64,000 nucleotides of DNA, from NCBI GenBank assembly GCA_964515335.1, contig CAZETS010000011.1:1-64000 (forward strand), written 5' to 3'. Source of the DNA: TMED88 sp964515335. Lineage in GTDB: Bacteria; Myxococcota_A; UBA9160; UBA4427. The notes below the pieces were generated by a model, which saw only the letters and a program-made list of their open reading frames with translations, was not told the DNA's origin and made no database searches. Each line of letters starts with the position of its first letter. Position 1 is the first letter of the stretch. Positions 1-9,646 of this stretch are shown piece after piece. Both the position numbers and the translations under genes were made by a program.

Positions 1-984
1 CGACAGCCCCGCGAGTCCCAGACCGAACAGCAGCGCCGTCCCCGGCTCCGGGATCGCCAGGAGCATGCCGTCGGCGAGAATCGCGTTCAGCTCTGTCGAG
101 GGATGAACCGGGTCGAAGAACGCGAAGTTCGAGCACGCCGGGGGCGCCCCGCTCGTGAGGCACGAGCCCGTTACGTCGATGCCCGCCGGCAAGCCGTAGA
201 GTGTCGGATCCAACTGCACGGCATCGAAGAGCGCGATCACGTCGAGGCTATAGACGCTCGGATCGAGCGCGACGAAGAGTTGGCTGCTCAGATCCTGGGA
301 CAACGCGCGGCCATGCGCCGGGGCGCCACCGCCGAGCCCCAACGTCTCGGGGATGCTCCCGACATCGCCCACGCCGTTCACGAGGATGTGCTGTGCGCCG
401 GCTGACTGGAGCTGGCTCACCCCCGTCGTGATCGCGGCGACCACGCTGTCGATCACCTGCTGGTCGGTGAGCGTCGCTGTCCCGTCCGCGACGGCCTGGA
501 TCTGGTCGCGCACGTCGTTGCCGCCGATGTTGATCACGTAGAGCGCGTTCGCATCGGCCGAGCCCGCCACGTCGAGGACGAACTGGCCGACCTGCAGCGA
601 CAGATCCGGGAGCGTGCCTCCGACGCTGCGAGCGCCGCCGTAGGAGTAGTTGGTGCCGCCTTCGGTGGTCGCGACCGAATTCCCACCGGACACCGCCTGG
701 TTGACGAAGTCCGCGGCGTTCGGGCCGTTGGTGAATCGGCCGTCGAAATAGCCGAAGGAGGCGGGCGCCGGGTCGCAGGGGGGCGCGGCAAACGCACAGG
801 GTGTGCCACCAGGCCCGCCGAGGGCGTTCTGCGTGTTGCCCGAGTCGACGATGCTGTCTCCGAACACGACGACCTGACTGAGCGACCCGAGCGGGACGGC
901 GTGGGCCGTCGACGCGCCGAGGACGCCGAGAAACGAGAAGCACACCAGAGCCACAGCAGCACACACGACGACACGAACTTGCAC
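1..984 (-). CDS. SGNH/GDSL esterase with PEP-CTERM tag (3' end cut by window edge)
   Basis: Secreted esterase/lipase of the SGNH family, probably acting at the cell surface. From the GTG at 984, which has GGAGG six bases upstream, the protein opens with a hydrophobic signal peptide ending near AHA (residue 29). Block I, FGDSIVDSGN, follows at residues 41-50 and carries the nucleophilic Ser. The C-terminal catalytic block is FFDPVHPS (Asp291, His294). It is followed at once by IPEPGTALLFGLGLAGLS, the start of a PEP-CTERM exosortase tag (PEP at 312-314). The Arg-rich tail and stop lie beyond position 1. An in-frame ATG at 1014 is an alternative start without a clear ribosome binding site. The substrate cannot be told. 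Confidence 0.88.
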   Translation of the reverse strand, partial: MQVRVVVCAAVALVCFSFLGVLGASTAHAVPLGSLSQVVVFGDSIVDSGNTQNALGGPGGTPCAFAAPPCDPAPASFGYFDGRFTNGPNAADFVNQAVSGGNSVATTEGGTNYSYGGARSVGGTLPDLSLQVGQFVLDVAGSADANALYVINIGGNDVRDQIQAVADGTATLTDQQVIDSVVAAITTGVSQLQSAGAQHILVNGVGDVGSIPETLGLGGGAPAHGRALSQDLSSQLFVALDPSVYSLDVIALFDAVQLDPTLYGLPAGIDVTGSCLTSGAPPACSNFAFFDPVHPSTELNAILADGMLLAIPEPGTALLFGLGLAGLS

Positions 985-1134
985 AGAAGAACCTCCGAAG
1001 GGAACCAGTCGCATTGGGTTGTCTACGCCACGCCTGGACTACTTACATATCACCTTTCGTCCGGTTGCCTCAAGCAAATCAATCCCCTGCCTGCTGACTG
1101 CTGGTCATCCGATGCTGCCGACCCCAAAGGGAAT

Positions 1135-1749
1135 CTAGTTGAGGTTCTTGTCCTTGTAGTACCGGGTGCCCTTGGCGGTCAATTCGAGGGCGACGCCCTG
1201 GTCGGTGAGTTGATATACCCACACGCCTTCCTTGACGGAGACGGCGCCCTGCATCGCTCCCCCGTCGCCGTTGACCTTGGCGGCTGCGGTCGCCTGGCCC
1301 CCGAACTCGTAGCCCTTGTCGATGAAGTTCTGGTAGTCGGATTTGTTCTGAAAGACCCAGACCACAGCGAACTTCTTCACGCCGATTCCGAGACCCGCCT
1401 GAACCTCGACCATCTTCATGTAGGTCTTCTTCCCGGTGGTGTTGTCGACCGCCAATCCCTTGCCGGTTCCCCCGCCGGCGACCAGGATCTTCATGCCGAA
1501 GTTCGAGAACACCGCATAGCCCTTGCTCTTCCGGATGGCCTCCTTGGCGCTGGGCTGTGCGGCGTAGAGCCTCGCCAGGGTCTTGTCCACGGTCTTCTGC
1601 ACCTCGGCGCGCTTCTTGGTCTTCTCCGCCGCGCTCATCCCCGAGTCTTTCTTCTCGTCTCCGGCCCACGTCGCGGATGGCCCCACCGTACAGACGAGTG
1701 CGAGTACCAGCAGCACGAGAACCGCGCTGGATCGAGCAACAATCATCAT
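1135..1749 (-). CDS. Exported SYLF-domain (Ysc84-like) lipid-binding protein
   Basis: A 204-residue protein whose first 30 residues form a signal peptide ending around TWAGDE. After a Lys-rich helical stretch (33-65), the remainder is a SYLF/Ysc84 domain. It has the typical KSKGYAVFSNFGMK entry, a Gly-rich AGGGTGKG turn, a VQAGLGIGVKKFAVVWVFQN strand pair and a closing SVKEGVWVYQLTDQGVALE. SYLF domains bind phosphoinositides in eukaryotes; the role of the bacterial exported forms is unclear. AGGGAGG lies just ahead of the ATG at 1749. The gene stands alone, transcribed away from the acid-resistance operon. It ends with GTRYYKDKNLN, a usual end for the family. Confidence 0.9.
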   Translation of the reverse strand: MMIVARSSAVLVLLVLALVCTVGPSATWAGDEKKDSGMSAAEKTKKRAEVQKTVDKTLARLYAAQPSAKEAIRKSKGYAVFSNFGMKILVAGGGTGKGLAVDNTTGKKTYMKMVEVQAGLGIGVKKFAVVWVFQNKSDYQNFIDKGYEFGGQATAAAKVNGDGGAMQGAVSVKEGVWVYQLTDQGVALELTAKGTRYYKDKNLN

Positions 1750-2059
1750 TGAACCTCCCTATAGGATCTTCGTCTTCCTTGCCTGGCCGTCCATGGCCCG
1801 CTGAACCCTAAGCCTCAACCCAACTCCCGTCCAGCTTCCAGGCTGACTCCTTGCAGCCCGCCGCCAAAGCGCTCGGCAGCAGACCATGGGGCGCGGCGCG
1901 GAGAGCCGTCAAGATGTAGAGTTGCATCGAAGCCGGCGGCGATGTTCCGAGTGGCCGATCGTGGCAGAGCCCGGCCTCGCACCACCGCAGCATCCCTCTT
2001 CCCCGGTGCGCGACGTATCCCCGAGAAGGATTCGCGTGCAACCGAATCGAGGAGAAGCG
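1750..2059. other. Divergent intergenic region ahead of the decarboxylase operon
   Basis: This 310-base stretch separates the SYLF gene (leftward) from the first decarboxylase (rightward), so it should hold promoters for both. The two ribosome binding sites are visible: AGGGAGG for the SYLF gene and GGAG at 2051 for the decarboxylase. An open frame continues upstream of 2060 to 1886, but its residues are low-complexity and Arg-rich and do not look like decarboxylase. I see no convincing sigma-70 promoter or regulator site. Confidence 0.5.
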
Positions 2060-4366
2060 ATGAGCACACCGATGCCGGGCGGCCTGGGGCGGGAGTTCAG
2101 CGTACTGATCGCGGGCGGTTTCGACGCGGATTCGGCGGCGGGCAGCTCGGCCCAACAAATCGTCCGAAGCCTCGAATCACTCGGTCGCCCGGTCCTGATC
2201 GCTCACACCATCGACGACGCGCTGGCCACGGTGTCTTCGAATCCGGCTCTCGCGTGCGTGGTGATCAACTGGGGGCCGGCGTCCAAGGACGAAGCCTCTC
2301 TGGAAACCGCACAGCGCATGCTCGCGCGGATTCGCGCGCGCGCCGCGCAGCTACCCGTTCTGCTCGGCGCCAGCCGGGAGACGCTCGGCCAGGTTCCCCT
2401 GGACATCGTCGAGCAGATCGAGGGATATGTCTGGATCCCCGAGGACAGTCCCGACTTCATCGCCGGCCGCATCGACGCCGCCGCCCGCCGCTACCTCGAT
2501 CTCGTGCTGCCGCCGTTCTTCGGCGCGATGGTCAACTTCGCCGATGTCCACGAGTACTCCTGGCATACGCCTGGCCACACCGGAGGCACGGCCTTCATGA
2601 AGACTGCGGTTGGCCGCGCCTTCATGAGCTTCTATGGCGAGCAGATGCTGCGGTCGGACTTGTCGATCTCCGTGGAGGAGCTGGGCTCGCTCAACGACCA
2701 CTCGGGCCCGGTGGGTGCGGCCGAGCGCGAGGCAGCCCGCATCTTCGGTGCGGACCAGACCTATTTCTCGGTCGGCGGAAGCTCAGCGAGCAACGAGATC
2801 GTGTTGCATGCCTCGGTGGCTGACGGCGACATCGTCCTGGTCGACCGCAATTGCCACAAATCCCTCAACCACGCGCTCAAGCTTTCTGGCGCGATTCCCG
2901 TCTACCTGCGCCCTACGCGAAACGCACGGGGCGTCATTGGGCCCGTGCCGGCCAGCGACCTCACACCCGAGGCGATCCGGAAGAAGCTCGAGGAGAGTCC
3001 GCTGGTCGCCGATCCCGATCAGCGCCCGGCCCTGGCGGTGCTCACCAATTCCACCTACGACGGCCTCTGCTACGACATCGAGCTCGTCACCCAGGAGCTG
3101 GGAAGGAGCGTAGACCGCATTCACTACGACGAGGCGTGGTTCGCCTACGCGCGCTTCAATTCGCTCTACGAGGGACGCTACGGCATGCACCGCGGGGATC
3201 GCTCCGAATCGGATCCCACCGTGACGGTCACCCATTCGACCCACAAGCTCCTGGCCGCGCTCTCGCAAGCGTCGATGATTCACGTCCGGGAAGGGCGCGC
3301 GCCGGTAGAGCCGGCGCTCTTCAACGAAGCGTTCATGACGCACACCTCCACTTCGCCCCAGTACAGCATCATCGCCTCGACCGACGTTTCGTCCAAGATG
3401 ATGGAGGAGGCCGGCCCGGCGCTGACCGACGAGTCGATCCGGGAGGCAATCGATTTTCGCCAGGAGATCTCGAGAATCGGCGCCGAGCTGAAACGACGGG
3501 ACGCTGACGACTGGTGGTTCGAAACCTGGCAGGCCGACGCGGCGAGCTCTCCCGAGCGAGCCGGTTTTGGCGAGGCGCCGGTCGAGCACCTGGCCACTTC
3601 GACCGCATCGTGGACGCTCGCGCCCGGCGAGCAGTGGCATGGATTCGGCGATCTCGGCGCTCGCTACTGCATGCTCGACCCCATCAAGGTCACCACGCTG
3701 ACACCCGGCCTCGGCCCCGACGGACGCCTCGAGGAGCACGGCATTCCAGCAGCCGTCGTGACACGATTCCTCGATAGCCGTGGCATCATCATCGAGAAAT
3801 CCGAGCCGTACTCGATACTGACCCTGTTCTCGATGGGCACGACCAGGGGCAAGTGGGGCTCTCTCGTAGCCGCCCTTCTCGAGTTCAAAGAGCTGCACGA
3901 CGTGGACGAACCGCTCGCTCGCGTCTTTCCCGAGATGGTGGCCGCACACCCCGCCCGCTACGAAGGAATGGGCTTGCGCACCCTGTCCGCGGAAATGCAC
4001 GACACCATCCGAACCCTCGACATCCTGGGCAATCTCGACTCCGCGTTCGAATCCCTGCCCGAGCCCGTGATGACGCCGAGGGAGGCGTATGGCCGCCTCG
4101 TTCACGGCGACGTCGAGTCAGTCGCTGCCGCAGAGCTGGAAGGTCGCGTGCTGGCCGTTCAGGTGGTCCCCTATCCGCCGGGGATTCCGCTTCTGATGCC
4201 GGGGGAGCGCTTCGGCGGGTCGACCCGCGCGATCGGGAGCTATCTGCTCGGGCTGGAAGCTTTCGACGCCCGATTCCCGGGGTTCGAGCACGACACCCAC
4301 GGCGTCGAAGTGAAGCGCGACGAAGACGGCCGTCCCCGCTACATGCTCTATTGCCTGAACGACTGA
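2060..4366 (+). CDS. AdiA-type Orn/Lys/Arg decarboxylase paralogue
   Basis: PLP-dependent amino-acid decarboxylase of the large, inducible class (768 residues; E. coli AdiA is about 755). Residues 1-135 form the receiver-like N-terminal wing domain. The fold-I PLP domain follows, with HTPGHTGGTAF near 175. The Schiff-base lysine is Lys396 in THSTHKLLAALSQAS. The C-terminal domain has LDPIKVTTLTPGLG and PYPPGIPLLMPGE. The reaction would consume a cytosolic proton and release CO2 plus a polyamine. Sequence outside the core differs more from E. coli AdiA than does the second copy at 5885, so the substrate (Arg, Lys or Orn) is open. ATG 2060 is preferred to upstream starts because of GGAG at 2051. 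It leads a tight operon with a porin, a second decarboxylase and an antiporter. Confidence 0.93.
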   Translation: MSTPMPGGLGREFSVLIAGGFDADSAAGSSAQQIVRSLESLGRPVLIAHTIDDALATVSSNPALACVVINWGPASKDEASLETAQRMLARIRARAAQLPVLLGASRETLGQVPLDIVEQIEGYVWIPEDSPDFIAGRIDAAARRYLDLVLPPFFGAMVNFADVHEYSWHTPGHTGGTAFMKTAVGRAFMSFYGEQMLRSDLSISVEELGSLNDHSGPVGAAEREAARIFGADQTYFSVGGSSASNEIVLHASVADGDIVLVDRNCHKSLNHALKLSGAIPVYLRPTRNARGVIGPVPASDLTPEAIRKKLEESPLVADPDQRPALAVLTNSTYDGLCYDIELVTQELGRSVDRIHYDEAWFAYARFNSLYEGRYGMHRGDRSESDPTVTVTHSTHKLLAALSQASMIHVREGRAPVEPALFNEAFMTHTSTSPQYSIIASTDVSSKMMEEAGPALTDESIREAIDFRQEISRIGAELKRRDADDWWFETWQADAASSPERAGFGEAPVEHLATSTASWTLAPGEQWHGFGDLGARYCMLDPIKVTTLTPGLGPDGRLEEHGIPAAVVTRFLDSRGIIIEKSEPYSILTLFSMGTTRGKWGSLVAALLEFKELHDVDEPLARVFPEMVAAHPARYEGMGLRTLSAEMHDTIRTLDILGNLDSAFESLPEPVMTPREAYGRLVHGDVESVAAAELEGRVLAVQVVPYPPGIPLLMPGERFGGSTRAIGSYLLGLEAFDARFPGFEHDTHGVEVKRDEDGRPRYMLYCLND

Positions 4367-4377
4367 GCGATCGCCGA

Positions 4378-5856
4378 ATGGATCGATTCAGCCCGGTCGC
4401 ACTCGCCCTGCTGGGGCTCGCCTTCTCCGCCTCGACTTCCGCGGAGAGTACGAATTCGAGCGAGCTGGAGCGACTGCGCGACAACCAGGCCCGACTGGAA
4501 GAACGCATCCGAGAGCTCGAATCGGCGAAAACCTCCGACTCGAGCGACTCGACCAACTCGACCAACTCAACCAAGGCGGAGGCCCCCCCACGCAGGGCCT
4601 CCGAAGGGCCGCCGCCCTACACGTCCGCAGATCCCGAGTCGAAGCATTACGAGCTCGGAAGCGAGGCCCCGGCCCCCGTAGACCCCTTTTGGCGATTCGT
4701 TCGCCTCGGCGTCGCCACGACGCTCCAGCTAGACGTCATCCACGACTTCCAGGCGGTCGGCCTGACGCAGAACGGGGACTTCGAGAACTGGTTCGTCACG
4801 GCGGACATCCCGGTCGCCGGCTCGGCGGCGGCGCAACGGGACGACCGGACGGGCCTGAGCATCCAGCAGACCCATTGGGACCTATGGCTCGACACACCTA
4901 CTCCGTGGGGGGATTTCGAGGTCTTTACGAAGTTCAACCTCACGGGCCAGATCACCGGCGTCGCGCCCTTTCAGGTCTACATGGCGTACGCGACGTGGGG
5001 GTGGCTTCGCGCCGGTCGCGACTACACGCTCTTTCTGAATACGGCGACGATCCCGGACACCCTGGACTTCGAAGGACCGAACGCGATCCCGGAGAACCGC
5101 CCACTGAGCCTGAGGGCGCAGATCCCGATCTCCGCCTTCGCCAGGTCTCCGAAAGGCCTGCAAGTGCTGGTCGGAATCGAGGACCAGCCCTTCGAGATCA
5201 CCCCTGCCGCCGGCGGAGGGCCCATCGACGTCAACCGGCTGCCAGCGCTCGTGGCCGGGCTCGGCTACGAGGACGTGCGGGGCCGCTCGGTCTGGCTGAG
5301 GGGCCTCTACCGCCACACCTGGGTGACCGGCAGCCCGACGACCCAATTGAACGGCTGGGGGGTCACCCTGCAGGCGCATCTCCCCACCTGGAAGAACGAT
5401 GCGTTGATTTTCGGAGTGCTTGGAGGCCAGGCGCTCGGCGCGTACATCGACGACCTGCAGGGCTTCGGCCTCGACGCCGCACCGCTCTCGCCGACCGATG
5501 CCCGCCTCGAGCCGATCATGGCTGCCTCCGCATACGGCGCCTACACCCACCACATCAGCGAGGCTCTGCGCTCGACCGTCAGCTACGGTTACGTCTGGAC
5601 CGACACGGATTTCATTGACCCGTCCCTCCAACCGGTCCCCCAGCAAGGCATCTACAAGCAGGCCCACTACGTCTCGCTGAACATGATCTGGAGCCCGATC
5701 CCTCCTTTCAACGTCGGTATCGAATACCTGTTCGGCTACCGGGAGGTCACTCGCGCAAGCAGTCTCCTCAACGGAACCGGGGAGAGCGGCCTCAACAACC
5801 GGCTCCAGATCACGCTGGCCTGGGCTTTCAGCGGCGAGCGTGCCTTCACCTGGTGA
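4378..5856 (+). CDS. DcaP-like outer-membrane porin within the decarboxylase operon
   Basis: A 492-residue porin starting 11 bases after the decarboxylase stop. It has a signal peptide (about 1-22), then a short coiled coil (LERLRDNQARLEERIRELES) and a Ser/Thr/Asp/Asn linker encoded by a 9-bp repeat. The rest is beta-barrel. The strands match the DcaP layout: LQLDVIHDFQ, FVTADIPVAG, an SIQQTHWDLWLDTPTPWGDF segment, YATWGWLRAGRDYTLFLN and PDTLDFEGPNA. DcaP channels are trimeric and take up small, often negatively charged, solutes. Placement between two decarboxylases suggests it passes the amino acid or the polyamine across the outer membrane, which is inference. The C-terminus WAFSGERAFTW ends in an aromatic residue, as expected for BAM recognition. 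Confidence 0.82.
   Translation: MDRFSPVALALLGLAFSASTSAESTNSSELERLRDNQARLEERIRELESAKTSDSSDSTNSTNSTKAEAPPRRASEGPPPYTSADPESKHYELGSEAPAPVDPFWRFVRLGVATTLQLDVIHDFQAVGLTQNGDFENWFVTADIPVAGSAAAQRDDRTGLSIQQTHWDLWLDTPTPWGDFEVFTKFNLTGQITGVAPFQVYMAYATWGWLRAGRDYTLFLNTATIPDTLDFEGPNAIPENRPLSLRAQIPISAFARSPKGLQVLVGIEDQPFEITPAAGGGPIDVNRLPALVAGLGYEDVRGRSVWLRGLYRHTWVTGSPTTQLNGWGVTLQAHLPTWKNDALIFGVLGGQALGAYIDDLQGFGLDAAPLSPTDARLEPIMAASAYGAYTHHISEALRSTVSYGYVWTDTDFIDPSLQPVPQQGIYKQAHYVSLNMIWSPIPPFNVGIEYLFGYREVTRASSLLNGTGESGLNNRLQITLAWAFSGERAFTW
4537..4572 (+). repeat. Four in-frame 9-bp tandem repeats in the porin linker
   Basis: Four imperfect copies of a nonamer (GACTCGAGC, GACTCGACC, AACTCGACC, AACTCAACC) encode the Ser/Thr/Asp/Asn linker between the porin's coiled coil and barrel. 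The unit is a multiple of three, so copy change would alter linker length without a frameshift. Confidence 0.75.
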
Positions 5857-5884
5857 CCTTCACCCGCCCACTCAGGAGTGACCG

Positions 5885-8194
5885 ATGATCGATCCGACCT
5901 ACGAGCCGATTCGCCTGCGGGCCTTGATCATCGACGACGGACTCGCGCACCTGGACACCAGCCTTGGACGGGCGGCGGAAGACCTGGCCCGGGAGCTGGG
6001 GGCGCGAGACGTCGAAGTCGTCAAGGCACTCTCGTACGAGGACGGCGCCTCGATCGTGGTCGCCGATGCGGCTCTCAGCGGCGTGTTGCTCAACTGGGAC
6101 CTGGGTCGAGACGACGCATCGAGTCACGCCCAGGCGAAGGCCTTGCTGCACAAATTGCGCGAGCGTCACGGGGAAGCGCCGGTCTTCCTGCTGGCGGATC
6201 GGGAGGGCGTGGCACGCAGCCTCGACCTCGAGGTCGCCGAACTGGTGGACGAGTTCGTCTGGCTGCTCGAGGACACGGCAGACTTCGTCGCCGGCCGCGT
6301 CATCGCTGCGATGAAACGCTATCGGGCGGGCCTCATGCCGCCCTACGCCGACGCTCTCTGGAAGTACTCGCAGATTCGCGAGTACTCCTGGTCGGCGCCT
6401 GGCCACCAGGGGGGCGTCGCCTTCACGAAGCTCCCGGCCGGACGAATGTTCTTCGATTTCTACGGTGAGAACCTCTTCCGCACCGACATGGGGATCGAGC
6501 GGGGGCAATTGGGCTCACTCCTCGATCACAGCGGACCGGTCGCGGAAAGCGAAGCGAACGCGGCCCGCATCTTCGGCGCTCATCGTACGTACTCGGTCGT
6601 CGTCGGCACCTCGGGTTCGAATCGCACCATCATGCAGGCGTGCATGAGCGACCGCGACCTGGTCGTCGTCGATCGGAACTGCCACAAGTCCATCGAGCAG
6701 GGATTGATCCTCACCGGAGCGCGGCCCGTCTACATGATTCCCACACGCAACCGGTACGGAATCATCGGGCCGATCCCGCCCTCGGAGATGCAGCCGGAGA
6801 CCCTCCGCCGCAAGGCGGCCGAGAGCCGGCTCGCCGGCGACCTGCAGGGGCAGGATCCGGTCTATGCGGTAGTGACGAACTGCACGTACGACGGGCTCTG
6901 CTACAACGCGGCGGAAGCTCAAGCGCTGCTCGAGGAGAGCTGCGATCGCATTCACTTCGACGAAGCCTGGTACGGATACGCTCGCTTCAACTCCATGTAC
7001 GACAACCACTACGCGATGCGGGGGGATCCCGCGAATCACGCCGGCCCCACGGTCTTCGCCACGCACTCGAGCCACAAGCTGCTCGCCGCGTTGTCCCAGG
7101 CCTCCTACATCCACATTCGGGACGGCCGCGGGGCGATCGACCACGACCGCTTCAACCAGGCCTACATGATGCACGCCACGACCTCGCCTCTCTACGCCAT
7201 CATCGCGTCGAACGACGTCGCGGCCGCCATGATGGACGGGGCCGGGGGGCGCTCGCTCACTCAGGAAGTGATCGAGGAGGCCGTCGACTTTCGACAGGCC
7301 GTTGCGCGAATCGAGCGTCAATTCGCGGAAGCGGGAGACTGGTTCTTCACGCCCTGGAACGCTACGCGGGTCGTCGACCCTTCCGACGGACGCGAGTACG
7401 ACTTCGCCGACGCGCCTCGCGAGGTGCTCTGCCGGGAGCAGGATGTGTGGGTCATGCATCCCGAGGACACCTGGCACGGCTTCGAAGGAATCGCGCCGAA
7501 CTGGTGCATGCTCGATCCCATCAAGGTGAGCATTCTGTCTCCGGGGATGGGCGAGGGCGGTCGGCTTCGCGAGACCGGCGTCCCCGCCGCACTGGTCAAC
7601 GCGTACTTCACGCGTTTCGGCATCGTCCCGACCAGGGTGACCGACTTCCAGATCATGTTCATCTTCTCGATCGGGATCACCAAGGGAAAGTGGGGAACGC
7701 TCCTCACGAACCTGCTCTCGTTCAAGCGTCACTACGACGCCAACGATCCGGTGTCCCGAGTTCTCCCGGAGCTGGCCCGAGAGCACGGTGCTCGCTATGA
7801 GGGCGTCGGATTGCGCGATCTCGGCGACCAGATGTTCGAGTACCTGCGCAAGAACCGGCCGGGCGACCTATTGAACGACGCGTATTCGACGCTGCCGGTT
7901 CCCGACATGAGTCATCGCGATGCCTATCAGCGGATCGTCGCCAACGAGATCGAGAAGGTTCCCGTGGACGAGCTGGCTCACAGAACCTCGGCCAATGCCC
8001 TGATCCCCTACCCCCCCGGCATCCCGATGTTGATGTCGGGGGAGAATCTCGGGGACGAAGCCAGCCCCCAGATCGGCTACCTGCGCTCGCTCCAGGCCTG
8101 GGACCGTGAGTTCCCCGGCTTCGAGCACGAAACCGAAGGGGTCGAGGTGATCGAAGGCACCTACCACGTGATGTGCGTCAGGCAGGCGAGCTGA
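5885..8194 (+). CDS. adiA: Biodegradative (acid-inducible) arginine decarboxylase
   Basis: Converts L-arginine to agmatine and CO2 with PLP, consuming a cytosolic proton. The 769-residue product follows E. coli AdiA closely along its length. Examples are VFATHSSHKLLAALSQASYI (PLP-lysine Lys398), FNQAYMMHATTSPLYAI, EEAVDFRQAVARI, LDPIKVSILSPGMGE, RVTDFQIMFIFSIG and the end FPGFEHETEGVEV...YHVMCV. The first 130 residues are the wing domain used in decamer assembly. Ribosome binding site AGGAG precedes ATG 5885, and the next gene starts three bases after the stop. It pairs with the antiporter downstream in a classical arginine-dependent acid-resistance module. The arginine assignment is by remembered similarity, not a search. 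Confidence 0.95.
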   Translation: MIDPTYEPIRLRALIIDDGLAHLDTSLGRAAEDLARELGARDVEVVKALSYEDGASIVVADAALSGVLLNWDLGRDDASSHAQAKALLHKLRERHGEAPVFLLADREGVARSLDLEVAELVDEFVWLLEDTADFVAGRVIAAMKRYRAGLMPPYADALWKYSQIREYSWSAPGHQGGVAFTKLPAGRMFFDFYGENLFRTDMGIERGQLGSLLDHSGPVAESEANAARIFGAHRTYSVVVGTSGSNRTIMQACMSDRDLVVVDRNCHKSIEQGLILTGARPVYMIPTRNRYGIIGPIPPSEMQPETLRRKAAESRLAGDLQGQDPVYAVVTNCTYDGLCYNAAEAQALLEESCDRIHFDEAWYGYARFNSMYDNHYAMRGDPANHAGPTVFATHSSHKLLAALSQASYIHIRDGRGAIDHDRFNQAYMMHATTSPLYAIIASNDVAAAMMDGAGGRSLTQEVIEEAVDFRQAVARIERQFAEAGDWFFTPWNATRVVDPSDGREYDFADAPREVLCREQDVWVMHPEDTWHGFEGIAPNWCMLDPIKVSILSPGMGEGGRLRETGVPAALVNAYFTRFGIVPTRVTDFQIMFIFSIGITKGKWGTLLTNLLSFKRHYDANDPVSRVLPELAREHGARYEGVGLRDLGDQMFEYLRKNRPGDLLNDAYSTLPVPDMSHRDAYQRIVANEIEKVPVDELAHRTSANALIPYPPGIPMLMSGENLGDEASPQIGYLRSLQAWDREFPGFEHETEGVEVIEGTYHVMCVRQAS

Positions 8195-8197
8195 AGA

Positions 8198-9646
8198 ATG
8201 TCCAACGGCGACGGCAGCGACACGAAGAAGCTGGGACTGATCGGACTGGTCGGCATCGTCACGGGCTCGATGATCGGAGGCGGCATCTTCGACTTGCCCT
8301 CCAACATGACGGCAGGAGCCGCTCTCGGTGCGGTGCTGATCGCCTGGTTGATCACCGGGGTCGGGATGTACTTCCTGGCGAATACGTTCAGGAGCCTGCA
8401 GGACCAGCGGCCAGACCTGACCTCGGGCATCTACGAGTACGCGCGGGAAGGCTTCGGACGTTTCGTGGGGTTCGAGATGGCCTGGGGCTATTGGTTGAGC
8501 GCCGCTTTCGGAAACGTCGCGTTCGCCGTCTTGATCATGGACACGATGGCGCACTTCTTCCCGCTCTTCGGCGACGGAAAGAACCTGCCCTCGATCATCG
8601 GCGGCTCGCTGCTGATCTGGACGATGCACTTCACGGTGCTGCGGGGGATCTCGGCTGCCGCCGCGCTCAATGTGATCGGCACGATTGCCAAGCTGGTGCC
8701 GCTCTTCGTGGTAATTCTCGCCTGCATGATCTCCCTTCAGTGGGAGAGCTTTCGTTTCGATTTCTGGGGCCACGGCGAAGGCCTGGGCGGCATCCTCTCC
8801 CAGGTTCGAAGCACCATGCTCGTCACCCTCTGGGCGTTCATCGGAATCGAGGGCGCAGTCGTGGTGGGTCGCCACGCCAAATCTCCCAAGCTCGTGGGGC
8901 AGGCCACTCTGATCGGGCTCTTTCTCTGCCTCACGATCTACGTGCTTCTGTCGGTCTTGCCCTTTGGCGTCTTGCACGAGAAAGAGCTCGCCGCACTTTC
9001 CACTCCGTCCACCGCCTACCTGCTCGCGCACATCGTCGGACCGTGGGGGGCGACCTTCGTCAATGTCGGCGTCTTGATCGCCCTGCTCTCGGCCTGGTTG
9101 GCCTGGACGATCCTGGTCGCCGAGGTGCCGTATGTCGCCGCCAAGGACGGCGTCTTCCCGAAGGCGATTGCCCGCGAGAACGAGAAGGGCGTGCCCTCCG
9201 TCGCGCTCTGGCTCTCGAGCTTCATCATGCAGCTGGCCATGCTCGTGGTCCTGTTTGCCGAAAATGCCTGGTTGTTCCTGCTGAGCATCACGGGTGTGAT
9301 GGTGCTTCCGCCCTACCTCGCCAGTGCGGCGTATCTGTGGAAGTTGAGCAGCGGGAGCGCCTTTGCAACGAGTGGCGCCGGGAGCCGGACTTTCCCGTTC
9401 GTCACCGGGATGATGGCCACCCTGTACGCCTGCTGGCTGCTCTTTGCCGCCGGCCCGAGCTTCTTGTTGATGTCCGTCGTGTTCTTCGGGCTAGGAATCG
9501 GGCTCTACTGGTTGTCGCATCGAGACCATGGCGAAGGCCAGCTCTTCGTCGGGCACGACGCCTGGATAGCCGGGGGACTGATCGCGATGACGGTGGTCTC
9601 CATCGTCCTTTTCGCGTCGGGCAGCGTGAGCCTGAGTGCAAGCTAG
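8198..9646 (+). CDS. APC-family amino-acid/polyamine antiporter (AdiC/PotE/ArcD type)
   Basis: Inner-membrane antiporter of 482 residues with about 12 hydrophobic segments. The first helix carries the broken-helix motif GSMIGGGIF that APC transporters use to bind the substrate amino and carboxyl groups. The hydrophilic N-terminus is short, and the loops MAWGYWLSAAFGNVAF and VPYVAAKDGVFPKAIARENEK are typical of the basic amino acid/polyamine antiporter branch. Starting three bases after adiA, it most likely imports arginine (or the substrate of the first decarboxylase) in exchange for the amine product. Which pair it exchanges cannot be read from sequence. Confidence 0.92.
   Translation: MSNGDGSDTKKLGLIGLVGIVTGSMIGGGIFDLPSNMTAGAALGAVLIAWLITGVGMYFLANTFRSLQDQRPDLTSGIYEYAREGFGRFVGFEMAWGYWLSAAFGNVAFAVLIMDTMAHFFPLFGDGKNLPSIIGGSLLIWTMHFTVLRGISAAAALNVIGTIAKLVPLFVVILACMISLQWESFRFDFWGHGEGLGGILSQVRSTMLVTLWAFIGIEGAVVVGRHAKSPKLVGQATLIGLFLCLTIYVLLSVLPFGVLHEKELAALSTPSTAYLLAHIVGPWGATFVNVGVLIALLSAWLAWTILVAEVPYVAAKDGVFPKAIARENEKGVPSVALWLSSFIMQLAMLVVLFAENAWLFLLSITGVMVLPPYLASAAYLWKLSSGSAFATSGAGSRTFPFVTGMMATLYACWLLFAAGPSFLLMSVVFFGLGIGLYWLSHRDHGEGQLFVGHDAWIAGGLIAMTVVSIVLFASGSVSLSAS

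Noticed and set aside
6614..6623. GGTTCGAATC, resembling a tRNA T-arm
   Set aside because: It lies inside adiA coding for conserved residues, with no matching stems.
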